NCBI GenBank assembly: GCA_021789095.1
Contig: JAJYJX010000052.1
Coordinates: 1 to 13,751 of the forward strand
Source: a bacterium
Lineage (GTDB): Bacteria > JAMCPX01
Direction of reading: 5' to 3'
DNA length: 13,751 nucleotides
In this document: positions 1 to 7,513 of the stretch, piece after piece
How positions within the stretch are numbered: the stretch's first letter is position 1
Layout of the letters: each line of letters begins with the position of its first letter
Notes under the pieces: generated by a model
Seen by the model: only the letters and a program-made list of their open reading frames with translations
Told to the model about the DNA's origin: nothing
Database searches by the model: none
Translations under genes and position numbers: made by a program

Positions 1-1
1 G

Positions 2-1513
2 TTGATTATCGCAGGGTGCGGTGCTGTGCAGGATAAACCTGTCCAGTATAATGAACCTGTTGCCGCATACCAGATAGACTATAATGCAGGTACAAGTGTA
101 CTGAGTATAAAATCTATTGATGTAACGCCTTCACAGCCAGGGGTGAACCAGACAGGCAAGGCAGGTGTGTTCCAATCCGGCAGCACAATCCTGAACGGTA
201 ATCTTATAACAGCGCCTGTGTACATAACAAACAATGATACACAGCCGTGGACAGGGGTTGAGATGCAGGCATACAAGCTTTTGTCAGGTACTGCCATTGT
301 AAGCAATCCTGACCTTGGTACGGGCTGGTTTGTAAACACCCCGGCTTACGGCGCATGGGGATGGCTGTTCACATCGGGTACAGCAGGCTCAGCTTATACT
401 ATCCCAGCTGGCGGGCAATCAACATCCAGGATCATAGGTTTCAGCACAGTATCGAGCTTTGTAGGATGGATTTATATTTATGCTAATATACCTGTAATAA
501 CCGGTATTTCTTCATCAGGGGCTTTGACAGATTCAACAATTACCATATCCGGATTTAATTTCTCGACAACGCAGGGCTCTGTAACATTCAACGGCATAAC
601 AGCAACTGTAACAAGCTGGAACCCCACATCCGTTGTAGTAACAGTTCCTGCAAATGCAACACTTGGTGATATTATTATTAAGACTATATATGCCAATCCC
701 CCTTATACCAATCCTGTCCTCTTTACGCCTTACAGTGTATTCTCAAATAATCCTACTATCCAAAACCCAGCAGGTATAACAGTTGATACAACGGGAAATC
801 TCTATGTCGCGGTTTATAACGCTCATAATTATATAGATAAGATTACTTCTGCAGGCGTTATAGCGAGATATTCAAATAGTGGTGGCGGCAGAAAAGGTGT
901 TAAATATAATTGGCCGCTTGATGTCGCTCTGGATACATCAGGCAATCTTTATGTGGCTAATTCCAGAAACAACAATATCTTGGTTGTATCTTCAGGCGGA
1001 GGCGCACCGTCTGTTTTCGCAAGCGTTGGAACAGGACCTGATGCGCTTTATTTTTCTCAAGCAGGTCAGACATGGCCCTTGTTTGTTGCCAATGGAGGCA
1101 ATGGGACAATCTCAGAGGTTGCAAGCAACAAAACAGTAATACAATTCGCATCAGGTTTTACAAATCCGACTGCTATTGCAACAGATGCATCAGGTAATGT
1201 GTATGTTGGCGAATGCAGTAATGGTAATGTGTATAAGATAAATTCAGGGGGTACTGTTACAACGACTGTTATCGCAGGCTTATCCTGCCCTGCTGGCATG
1301 AAGCTGGACAGCTCCGGCAATATCTATGTCCTTGATGCTGGAACAAATACAATGTATAAATACATCCTCAGCACTGGTACGCTTTCTGTTTATGCGGCAG
1401 GCACCGGTATTGCAAATGCAAATGGCGGATTTGCTTTCAATGATACATTCACCACGCTTTACATAAGTCAGGATAACCCGACAAACGATATAACAGCCAT
1501 TCCGTTGCAGTAG
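2..1513 (+). CDS. IPT/TIG plus NHL-repeat lipoprotein, 5' end cut by window edge
   Basis: The reading frame is open from the window edge. Its first residues read (L/M)-I-I-A-G-C, a lipobox with the cysteine at residue 6. The TTG at position 2 is therefore more likely a Leu codon near the end of a type II signal peptide than the true start; roughly 15-20 upstream residues would be missing. After the cysteine come an unrecognised beta-rich domain (about 27-160), an IPT/TIG Ig-like fold (about 162-243, with PVITGISSSG and a GFNF turn), and at least four NHL-like blades with the pattern NPxGIxxDxxGNLYVA (about 252-290, 300-335, 385-420, 428-465). NHL propellers usually act as binding scaffolds; no catalytic motif is visible. 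I infer an envelope-anchored, outward-facing binding or structural protein. It converges on the O-antigen ligase gene with only 4 nt between the stop codons, leaving no room for a terminator. The domain calls are fairly sure; ligand and role are unknown. Confidence 0.85.
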   Translation: MIIAGCGAVQDKPVQYNEPVAAYQIDYNAGTSVLSIKSIDVTPSQPGVNQTGKAGVFQSGSTILNGNLITAPVYITNNDTQPWTGVEMQAYKLLSGTAIVSNPDLGTGWFVNTPAYGAWGWLFTSGTAGSAYTIPAGGQSTSRIIGFSTVSSFVGWIYIYANIPVITGISSSGALTDSTITISGFNFSTTQGSVTFNGITATVTSWNPTSVVVTVPANATLGDIIIKTIYANPPYTNPVLFTPYSVFSNNPTIQNPAGITVDTTGNLYVAVYNAHNYIDKITSAGVIARYSNSGGGRKGVKYNWPLDVALDTSGNLYVANSRNNNILVVSSGGGAPSVFASVGTGPDALYFSQAGQTWPLFVANGGNGTISEVASNKTVIQFASGFTNPTAIATDASGNVYVGECSNGNVYKINSGGTVTTTVIAGLSCPAGMKLDSSGNIYVLDAGTNTMYKYILSTGTLSVYAAGTGIANANGGFAFNDTFTTLYISQDNPTNDITAIPLQ

Positions 1514-1517
1514 ATTA

Positions 1518-3851
1518 TTAGTCCCGCTTTCTGTTAGCCGGCTGGAGGACGAACACCTTCCCTGTTAAGAGCTCTTTCATGCGCGGCTTGCCAAGCAGTT
1601 TTGCGAATTCGCTGTCATTAACGACAGTCATCTTGTAAGAAGGGTTGATCTTGAAAAGTTTTGCGAGTGCATCAAAGGTGCGGGCCTCGTTATGCAGCAT
1701 TATATAACTGCGTGCAAGTGTATACCACGCAACAGGATTGTTTGGTTCGATCTTTGTAAGCTGCAGGGCATAACTTAATGCGTCATTATAATGGTTTGTT
1801 TTCTGGAGACATTCGGTAAGATTTAAAACAGCATTAAAATCCGCCGGGTTTATTGTTACGGCCTCTTTGAGGTATCTTGTTGCGTTTTGGTAATCGGCCT
1901 TCATTGAATAAGCCGTGCCGAGCAGGAAATAATAGGCATCGTTTTTAGGATCATCTTTTAACAGGCTGCTGGCAAGGGACAGCCCGTTATCAATATCGTT
2001 TATGCTGAGGTATGAACTTACAAGGTAGGGTCCCACTTCTTTTATGGACAACGGCATCAGATCAACAGATGTGCGGAATTCATTTATGGCCCCTGCATAG
2101 TTGTCTTTATTGTAGTATAAAAATCCAAGCAGTTTGTGTGCGTAGAAAAAATAAGGCGCCAGGCTTATAACCTTTTTTGTGTTTACTATTGCATCTGCCG
2201 TGTCCATGCTCCCGGCTTGTGCCCTTGCAAGGGTATAGAGTATCATGTAGTCATCGGGTGCAAGTCCATGTGCCCTGGTCATGATATCCATTGCCTTTTG
2301 GGGCATCTTGAGATCAAGGTATGTTTCTGCCTCCATAGTGTAAGCATTGGCCCTGGCCTGTTTATGGGAAAAAGCCGTCAGGTTTCCCAGGATGATAACA
2401 ACGAAGACAAACATTGTTGCAAAAATAATGGTCAGGGTGTAGTTGCTGCCGGTGCCGATCTCGAAATCGTATTTCCATCTCCATTTGAAGCCCGATAACT
2501 TCTTCAGTATCGATATGAATCCGTACTCATCTTCAAAGTGCCTGTACTTGCGTTTGCCTACAACAAGCCCCGCAAATGTCCAGAACATCAATGAAGAGGC
2601 AGGGTTCTCCAGATTGAATGTGAAGAAGGCCGTTACAAGTGCCGCAACAATACCGGATATAATGGCTATGTCCCACAGTATGGTTGGTGTATCATCCTTT
2701 GCGTCTTCAATACTTCGTATACCGGTAACAAAGATCTCAATGATAAACCATAAAAAGAGCACGAGGCCTGTAATGCCGAGTTCGAAAAGTATCTGAAGGT
2801 ATTCATTATGCGCATTGTCAAGGTACCTGAGTTCATGCCAGTCGGTAGACTTCAACGCATTTACCTCATACAGGGGAATGTTGATTTGGTAGTTGCCGAT
2901 GCCTATGCCGAAGGCAGGGTTGTCCTTTGCGCCTTTCAGCGTGCTTTCCCATACAAGCAGTCTGAATGCGTTGGAAGTATAGTCTTTGCTGAATATGCTT
3001 TCGCCCCTCTGGATTAGATCGCTGCCCGTCCTGGTAAAACCTGCAACAATGCCGAAGGTAACAACCGCGGTGATCACGGAATAAAGCAATACCCTCTTCG
3101 TAGTATTGCTGAGCAGCATGTAACACTTGTATGCGCCAAACATTATTGCGTAAAATGAGACTGAGATAACGAGAGCTACCCAGCCTGCCCTGTTCCTGCC
3201 GATAATTATGTAGAACAGCGACAACACAACACCTGCGTAAGCTGCATATTTCAGCGGAACTCTGTCAGACTCTTTTAAGAAAACCGTGAGCATCAAAGGT
3301 ATGACCATCACAAGGTAGTCCGTTGTAAAGTTTGTCAGTCCCATTGTGCTTGCCGGGTTCGGTCTTCCCCATGGATCTACCGGAGGTGAAATGATGTGAA
3401 AGAACTGCATCATACCGTATATGCTTACTATGACGGATACGGCGATCGTAATTATTGTAACCGTCCTCAGCTTTATGTACCTTGCATAATAAATGGAAAG
3501 AAAAAAGGGCGCCTGGTAAGCTATCTGCTTTACGAGCATCTGTATTGCCAGATAATTATTATATGCATGGAAAACCGATATTCCTGCAATAGTATCCAGC
3601 AATATCAGGGGGATAAGCACAGGGGTATAGAAGAAATCCATGCTTTTATAAAGCATGGATTTCAGGAAGTATACTATGATGATAGGCCAGAGAAACAGGT
3701 ATATTACGAAGATCTTTGTCCATATGTATTCGTTCTTATGAAAGATCAGCGGAACAAACAGCAGCATGAGCAACAAGCTTGCTATACTCACATAATCCAG
3801 TTTGCTGAGCAGCGCGTCCGGATGTTTTATAAGAAGCTTATTTTCCATCAT
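1518..3851 (-). CDS. O-antigen ligase/polymerase family membrane protein with C-terminal TPR domain
   Basis: 777 residues. The N-terminal part (about 20-435) holds roughly ten or more hydrophobic segments; a further one lies at about 472-494. It carries Wzy_C/O-antigen-ligase hallmarks: DPWGRPNPAST (159-169), an arginine in GRNRAGW (218-224), GIGIGNYQ (315-322) and the periplasmic-loop motif NAHNEYLQILFELGITG (346-362), where His348 is the likely catalytic-type residue. Residues about 500-740 form several TPR-like helix pairs (for example A-YYFLGTAYSMKADYQNA and AVLNLTECLQKTNHYNDA patterns). Family members transfer or polymerise undecaprenyl-linked glycans on the periplasmic face; lipid A core, protein or polymer acceptors cannot be told apart here. 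The start has an AAGGTGG ribosome site 9 nt upstream, inside the end of the radical SAM gene, which it overlaps by 14 nt. A second Met follows at once. The coding sequence contains a perfect 14-bp inverted repeat (3633-3663). Confidence 0.88.
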   Translation of the reverse strand: MMENKLLIKHPDALLSKLDYVSIASLLLMLLFVPLIFHKNEYIWTKIFVIYLFLWPIIIVYFLKSMLYKSMDFFYTPVLIPLILLDTIAGISVFHAYNNYLAIQMLVKQIAYQAPFFLSIYYARYIKLRTVTIITIAVSVIVSIYGMMQFFHIISPPVDPWGRPNPASTMGLTNFTTDYLVMVIPLMLTVFLKESDRVPLKYAAYAGVVLSLFYIIIGRNRAGWVALVISVSFYAIMFGAYKCYMLLSNTTKRVLLYSVITAVVTFGIVAGFTRTGSDLIQRGESIFSKDYTSNAFRLLVWESTLKGAKDNPAFGIGIGNYQINIPLYEVNALKSTDWHELRYLDNAHNEYLQILFELGITGLVLFLWFIIEIFVTGIRSIEDAKDDTPTILWDIAIISGIVAALVTAFFTFNLENPASSLMFWTFAGLVVGKRKYRHFEDEYGFISILKKLSGFKWRWKYDFEIGTGSNYTLTIIFATMFVFVVIILGNLTAFSHKQARANAYTMEAETYLDLKMPQKAMDIMTRAHGLAPDDYMILYTLARAQAGSMDTADAIVNTKKVISLAPYFFYAHKLLGFLYYNKDNYAGAINEFRTSVDLMPLSIKEVGPYLVSSYLSINDIDNGLSLASSLLKDDPKNDAYYFLLGTAYSMKADYQNATRYLKEAVTINPADFNAVLNLTECLQKTNHYNDALSYALQLTKIEPNNPVAWYTLARSYIMLHNEARTFDALAKLFKINPSYKMTVVNDSEFAKLLGKPRMKELLTGKVFVLQPANRKRD
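3633..3663. repeat. Perfect 14-bp inverted repeat with 3-nt loop inside the O-antigen ligase gene
   Basis: The left arm 3633-3646 (GAAATCCATGCTTT) is exactly complementary to the right arm 3650-3663, separated by TAT at 3647-3649. On the coding (minus) strand it encodes part of the KSMLYKSMDF stretch (residues 64-73), between the second and third hydrophobic segments. No poly-T run follows on either strand, so it is not a standard intrinsic terminator. It would form a stable mRNA hairpin early in the gene, or could be a protein-binding palindrome. Confidence 0.9.
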
Positions 3852-6372
3852 CGTTAAAATCCACCTTAACTTTTTTTAATGGTGCACCAATAATGTCCAT
3901 GTAAGGTATGCCAAGCCCCTTTTCCATGATATCAACAGGACCTATTATCCTGCCCTGTATCCGTTTTATCACCATAAAAAGCCTGCCCGAAACATCGATG
4001 CTTATAACATCGATAAACGGTCTTATGTCAAGTTCACCGGTTTTGTCTTTATGGCCTGATACTATCATAAATTTTTCGCTGCTTAAAAGTAAATCTATTG
4101 CAGAACTCAACACGGACATATTGCAGCTGTTTACTGCGTCAAGTACAAGTTCATAATGGACAGCCCGTATTGCGCTGCTTACGGGTTTGCTGCCGTATGG
4201 AATGCTTACGGCGTTTATGAACGTCAGCCCCCTGTGCTCAGTCTTCTTAAGGGCCTGCATCACTTTACCTGGATCCATATCGCCATTCAGCCTTACATCC
4301 ATGTATTCTGCACTGCTTTCAATGCCTAAGGGCAGGGGATCGCTGAACGATACGACAGGTTTTGGGTGGAACCCGGCCGTGTATGCTAATGGCAGTCCTG
4401 ACCTATGCAGTGCATGCATCAAAAAGTCCATAAGTTCCAGATGTCCCAAGAATCTCATCAATCCTGCTTTTGTATACTGTATCCGCATGACCGTTGACCA
4501 TCTTTCGGTATCATGCTGTTCAACGCTTACCGCGATCTTTGGCGGTTCGGTCTCTGCCGCTACCGGCTCTATACGCTTGAAATCGCAAACCCCGCAATCC
4601 GTGCATACCGCCTGGAAACAGTCAGGCGTGAGGCTGCCGTGTTGCGACTCCTGATATTCCTGCCACAGGAAGGATTTCGGAATAAGCGTGTCTATATGAT
4701 CCCACGGAAAGGGGTCTTCGTGTGAACGCTGCTGAAGCAAATCCGGCAGGGACAGTCCGTTGTTTCCGACCGCATCAACCCATGCTTTATACCATGCCGT
4801 GTAATCAATGCCTGTTTCCGAGCTGTCAATTGTAAATCCATGTTCAACGACCTCTTCAATGACACGCGCCATTCTTCTGTCACCCTTTGCAAGCAATGCC
4901 TCTACAATGCTTATTTCAGGGAGCTGCTGTTTTATAACAACGCCTGTATTCTTTAAGCTGTTTTTCACGATTGAAAGCCTTTTCCTGTATTCTTCCGGCG
5001 CGATCATCCCGGCCCACTGAAAAGGGGTGTGAGGCTTGGGAATAAATGCAGATATGCTTGCGTTGACCAGGGTTCTTTTGCTGTGTTTTCTTACGGCCGC
5101 ATAGATGCGCTTTATGAGTGCTGCCATGCCGTTTACATCATCTTCTGTTTCGAACGGAAGGCCAAGCATAAAATACAGCTTTATAGTCTGCCATCCCATT
5201 TTTGCCGCAAGTTCCACGCTCGAGATTATTTCTTCGTCTGCAATGTTTTTATTTATTGCATCCCTGAGCCTCTGTGTGCCTGCCTCGATAGCCACCGTAA
5301 ACCCGGTCTTCCTTACCTGTTTTATATGCTCAAGCATCTGGCTGGTAACAGAATCTATCCTTAAAGACGGTAGTGACAGGGAACATCTGTCGTCCGCAAA
5401 TTCTGACATAAAGGATTTTAAAAGCTGATGTATGTGCGAATAATCTCCCGCACTCAAAGATAAAAGGCTTATATCGGAGAATCCTGACACATCCACATTA
5501 TGTTTTATTTCTTCAAGAATTGTTCCCATATTTTTTTCCCTTACAGGTCTGTAGATCATGCCTGCCTGGCAGAACCGGCAGCCCTTTGTGCAGCCCCGCG
5601 CTATCTCGACAACGAGCCTGTCATGGACGGGCTTTATTAAAGGGACAATGGAATTTTTCAGGACAACATTGTTTATGCCGGGCAGTATCCTTCTCTTAAG
5701 AGGCCGGGCAGGCTTGTTAACAGGCATGATACCTTTGAAATTGCCGTGTGTGTCCTGGATCTGCCTGTAAAGGCACGGCACGTAAACACCTTCTATATGT
5801 GCAATCCTCTCAAGGCACTCCTGCTTCAACAGGCCCTGTTCCCTGCAAGCTATTGATGTGTCTATCAGCTCCCTTACTGCTTCTTCACCGTCTCCGATTA
5901 CAAAGGCGTCAAAGAAATCCGCAACAGGCTCCGGGCTGAAGGCGCAGCTGCCTCCGCCTATAACAAGAGGGAAGGTATCCGTCCTTTCCCGTGAGTATGG
6001 CTTTAAGCCTGAAAGCCCGATCACATGAAGTGCGTTCGGGAAGTTGAGCTCTGTTTGCAATGTTATGCCTATGATATCGAATTGATCGAGAGGGGTGTCC
6101 GATTCTATGGTAGATAATGTTACGGCATGTCGTTCCATGGCGGCTTCCATGTCTTTGCCTGGCATGTATGCCCTTTCTGCAAGTGCGTACGGCAGGTCGT
6201 TTATCAGCCCGTAGAGTATCCTGAGTCCCAGATTCGATATGCCGATCTCATAGAGATCGGGATAAACAAGAGCAATCTTTAATTTTACCGAATCATGCAG
6301 TTTTACAACGGCGTTCGGTTCAGGACCTATATACCTGCCCGGCCTTTTTACATATTGTAAGAGTTCCCTCAT
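3838..6372 (-). CDS. Radical SAM protein of the TIGR03960 type with C-terminal DUF2344/TIGR03936 domain
   Basis: 844 residues, a normal length for this fusion family. Residues about 30-200 form a B12-binding-like Rossmann region (IALVYPDLYEIGISNLGL, VIGGGSCAFSPEP, VIGDGEEAV). The radical SAM core follows with the 4Fe-4S motif C261-x3-C265-x2-C268 (RGCTKGCRFCQAG), then a SAM-site-like FTVAIEAGTQRLRD segment (358-371). A second cysteine cluster, C585-x4-C590-x2-C593-x2-C596, suggests an auxiliary metal or Fe-S site. DUF2344 starts near residue 628 (MRIQYTKAGLMRFLGHLELM, then GFHPKPVVSFSDPLPLG). The family is widespread and, to my knowledge, has no established reaction; in many genomes it sits near ribonuclease G or ribosomal genes. 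Here it is coupled to envelope genes: its ATG overlaps the upstream phosphoesterase stop as ATGA, and its own end overlaps the O-antigen ligase start by 14 nt. Family assignment is firm, function unknown. Confidence 0.92.
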   Translation of the reverse strand: MRELLQYVKRPGRYIGPEPNAVVKLHDSVKLKIALVYPDLYEIGISNLGLRILYGLINDLPYALAERAYMPGKDMEAAMERHAVTLSTIESDTPLDQFDIIGITLQTELNFPNALHVIGLSGLKPYSRERTDTFPLVIGGGSCAFSPEPVADFFDAFVIGDGEEAVRELIDTSIACREQGLLKQECLERIAHIEGVYVPCLYRQIQDTHGNFKGIMPVNKPARPLKRRILPGINNVVLKNSIVPLIKPVHDRLVVEIARGCTKGCRFCQAGMIYRPVREKNMGTILEEIKHNVDVSGFSDISLLSLSAGDYSHIHQLLKSFMSEFADDRCSLSLPSLRIDSVTSQMLEHIKQVRKTGFTVAIEAGTQRLRDAINKNIADEEIISSVELAAKMGWQTIKLYFMLGLPFETEDDVNGMAALIKRIYAAVRKHSKRTLVNASISAFIPKPHTPFQWAGMIAPEEYRKRLSIVKNSLKNTGVVIKQQLPEISIVEALLAKGDRRMARVIEEVVEHGFTIDSSETGIDYTAWYKAWVDAVGNNGLSLPDLLQQRSHEDPFPWDHIDTLIPKSFLWQEYQESQHGSLTPDCFQAVCTDCGVCDFKRIEPVAAETEPPKIAVSVEQHDTERWSTVMRIQYTKAGLMRFLGHLELMDFLMHALHRSGLPLAYTAGFHPKPVVSFSDPLPLGIESSAEYMDVRLNGDMDPGKVMQALKKTEHRGLTFINAVSIPYGSKPVSSAIRAVHYELVLDAVNSCNMSVLSSAIDLLLSSEKFMIVSGHKDKTGELDIRPFIDVISIDVSGRLFMVIKRIQGRIIGPVDIMEKGLGIPYMDIIGAPLKKVKVDFNDDGK

Positions 6373-7103
6373 GCTGTTTTGCCGTAATACCTGAGATCGA
6401 ATTTACCGTCCTTCAATACCACATAGCTGTACGTATCGAACCAGTTCCCCGTGTTAATATACGCAATCTTCTTCCCGTTAAATGTGTATTCCCTGATCAC
6501 GGGCTCATGGAAATGCGCTGCTATCACGACATCGAATCCCTGCGCAGCCTTTTCCTCTATATACTCATCGAGGACATGGGCAGGCATTGTTCTTTTTTTT
6601 GTCCAGACCTCCCTGCTGTGCCTCGAAAGGCTTGACGCAATATAATTGATAGGGCCTGCGGGAAGTATATATGCAAGCATACGTACAACCCGGCTTCTGA
6701 GGATGAACCTGAACACTCTGTACCATTTGTCGGTATAATCTATCATGTCACCGTGTGTAATAAAGCACCGTATGCCGTCAAGCCCGATGCCTATGCCGTT
6801 TTCTATGATGTCCATGCCGGCAAATACCTTTTTGAATACGCTCCGTGTAAAAAAATCGTGGTTCCCGATATTGTAGTAGAGTTTAATGTCGCGTTCATAT
6901 AACTTCCTGAGTGCGTCCATGAGATTCGCGTAAGCAGGGTCTATGAGTCCGCTTGTGCTCACCCAGTAGTCAAATATATCGCCGAGAAGGAATACAGCAT
7001 CGGGTTTTTCTGTGTCCAGGTTATCAAGAAATGCGACAAGCCTGCCCTGGTTAGGATCGTCCGCGCCTTTAAGGTGTGCATCGGAAAGAAATATGCAATA
7101 CAT
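6369..7103 (-). CDS. LpxH-like calcineurin-type metallophosphoesterase (probable UDP-2,3-diacylglucosamine pyrophosphohydrolase)
   Basis: 244 residues, close to E. coli LpxH. The dinuclear metal ligands are all visible: D8 and H10 (SDAHL), D42 (GDIFDYW), N81 (GNHDFF), H117 (THGD), H197 and H199 (AHFHEP). Their spacing follows LpxH, which removes UMP from UDP-2,3-diacylglucosamine at the inner membrane to give lipid X for lipid A synthesis. An amphipathic region (about 125-160, YRVFRFILRSRVVRMLAYILPAG) corresponds to the LpxH lid that holds the acyl chains. One point is odd: classical LpxH has GNRDF, while this protein has GNHDF, as in generic phosphoesterases and some divergent LpxH-like enzymes, so substrate identity is likely but not proven. 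The start has no Shine-Dalgarno sequence; a TATAAT box lies 6 nt upstream, suggesting a leaderless mRNA. The 3' end overlaps the radical SAM gene by 4 nt. Confidence 0.85.
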   Translation of the reverse strand: MYCIFLSDAHLKGADDPNQGRLVAFLDNLDTEKPDAVFLLGDIFDYWVSTSGLIDPAYANLMDALRKLYERDIKLYYNIGNHDFFTRSVFKKVFAGMDIIENGIGIGLDGIRCFITHGDMIDYTDKWYRVFRFILRSRVVRMLAYILPAGPINYIASSLSRHSREVWTKKRTMPAHVLDEYIEEKAAQGFDVVIAAHFHEPVIREYTFNGKKIAYINTGNWFDTYSYVVLKDGKFDLRYYGKTA

Positions 7104-7109
7104 GGGAAA

Positions 7110-7140
7110 ATTATATTTCGCTAAACAGGGGGTATGTCAA
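7110..7140 (-). promoter_or_regulatory. Sigma70-type promoter for the LpxH-like gene, leaderless geometry
   Basis: On the minus strand a perfect TTGACA (7135-7140) and a perfect TATAAT (7110-7115) are separated by 19 nt, slightly longer than ideal. Only TTTCCC separates the -10 box from the ATG at 7103-7101, so transcription would begin at or next to the start codon. No purine-rich ribosome site lies in this stretch. It would drive the phosphoesterase, radical SAM and O-antigen ligase genes independently of uvrC and tatA. Confidence 0.55.
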
Positions 7141-7219
7141 ATCATATCTCAAGAAATTCAATAGCTGGATTTGCTTGTTTGCTCAACCCGATACAGAGGT
7201 CTATTTGCCGGGCAAGAGA

Positions 7220-7444
7220 TTAGTTCGGCTTTGTTGGAGTGTCTTTTTTCTCTTCCGGTTTATTTTCCGGAAGTGATTTTTTTGTTTCAGTTGTTGATGG
7301 GGACTCAAGCTCATTCATCGACTTTTTGAAGTTCTTGATTGCTTCTCCAAGGCTCTTACCAACCTCGGGGAGTCTTTTGCCGCCAAAAAGCACAAGTATG
7401 ATTATGAATATCACTATCAGCTCTGGCATGCCTATATCAAACAT
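7220..7444 (-). CDS. tatA: Twin-arginine translocase TatA/TatE-family subunit
   Basis: 74 residues. A short N-terminal stretch MFDIGMPEL leads into one membrane helix (about 8-20, rich in I/V/L). The hallmark [21 protein letters not shown] (20-40) follows, forming the hinge and amphipathic helix, and then a charged Lys/Glu/Pro-rich tail. TatA oligomers form the conduit through which folded Tat substrates cross the cytoplasmic membrane. Residue 8 is Glu, as in some TatB proteins, but the FGGKRLPE hinge and short tail favour TatA/E. The open frame extends 19 codons further upstream, but I place the start at 7444 because AAAGGAG lies 6 nt before this ATG and the family begins here. No tatB or tatC is in the window, so the partner genes must lie elsewhere. 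It sits 69 nt after uvrC with its own promoter candidate. Confidence 0.92.
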   Translation of the reverse strand: MFDIGMPELIVIFIIILVLFGGKRLPEVGKSLGEAIKNFKKSMNELESPSTTETKKSLPENKPEEKKDTPTKPN

Positions 7445-7450
7445 CTTTTT

Positions 7451-7457
7451 CTCCTTT
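7451..7457 (-). promoter_or_regulatory. Ribosome binding site that fixes the tatA start
   Basis: AAAGGAG on the minus strand, 6 nt before the ATG at 7444. It supports the 74-residue form over the longer open frame starting at 7501, which has an out-of-family N-terminus. Confidence 0.8.
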
Positions 7458-7472
7458 TGCCTGCTTTTTATT

Positions 7473-7501
7473 ATGATAAACTTTATTAAAATAAATTTCA
7501 A
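7473..7501 (-). promoter_or_regulatory. Candidate promoter for tatA
   Basis: Minus strand: TTGAAA (7496-7501), a 17-nt spacer, and TATCAT (7473-7478), in an A+T-rich gap between the uvrC stop and tatA. It leaves a leader of roughly 20-25 nt that includes the AAAGGAG ribosome site. The surrounding A+T bias makes chance matches easier, so the confidence is moderate. Confidence 0.4.
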
Positions 7502-7513
7502 CTGTTTTGAGAA

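Noticed and set aside
3396-3857. 153-codon open frame on the plus strand
   Set aside because: It lies wholly antisense to the O-antigen ligase gene, its residue mix (many Tyr, His, Gln, Cys) is typical of an antisense shadow, and it has no recognisable domain.
4187-4654. 155-codon plus-strand frame opposite the radical SAM gene
   Set aside because: Antisense to a firmly identified gene, with no family motifs and no ribosome site of note.
3838-6372. Radical SAM gene as the HpnJ partner of an HpnK-type deacetylase
   Set aside because: The protein has the TIGR03960 architecture with a second Cys cluster and DUF2344, not the HpnJ type, and it is on the other strand in a different operon. No squalene-hopene cyclase or other hopanoid gene is in the window.
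7141-7219. Possible terminator after tatA (TTGC-CCG-GCAA)
   Set aside because: Only a four-pair stem and no T run follows on the minus strand.
7445-7501. 19-codon N-terminal extension of TatA
   Set aside because: It would place lysine-rich residues before the conserved MFDIG start, and a strong AAAGGAG sits at the right distance for the internal ATG at 7444.
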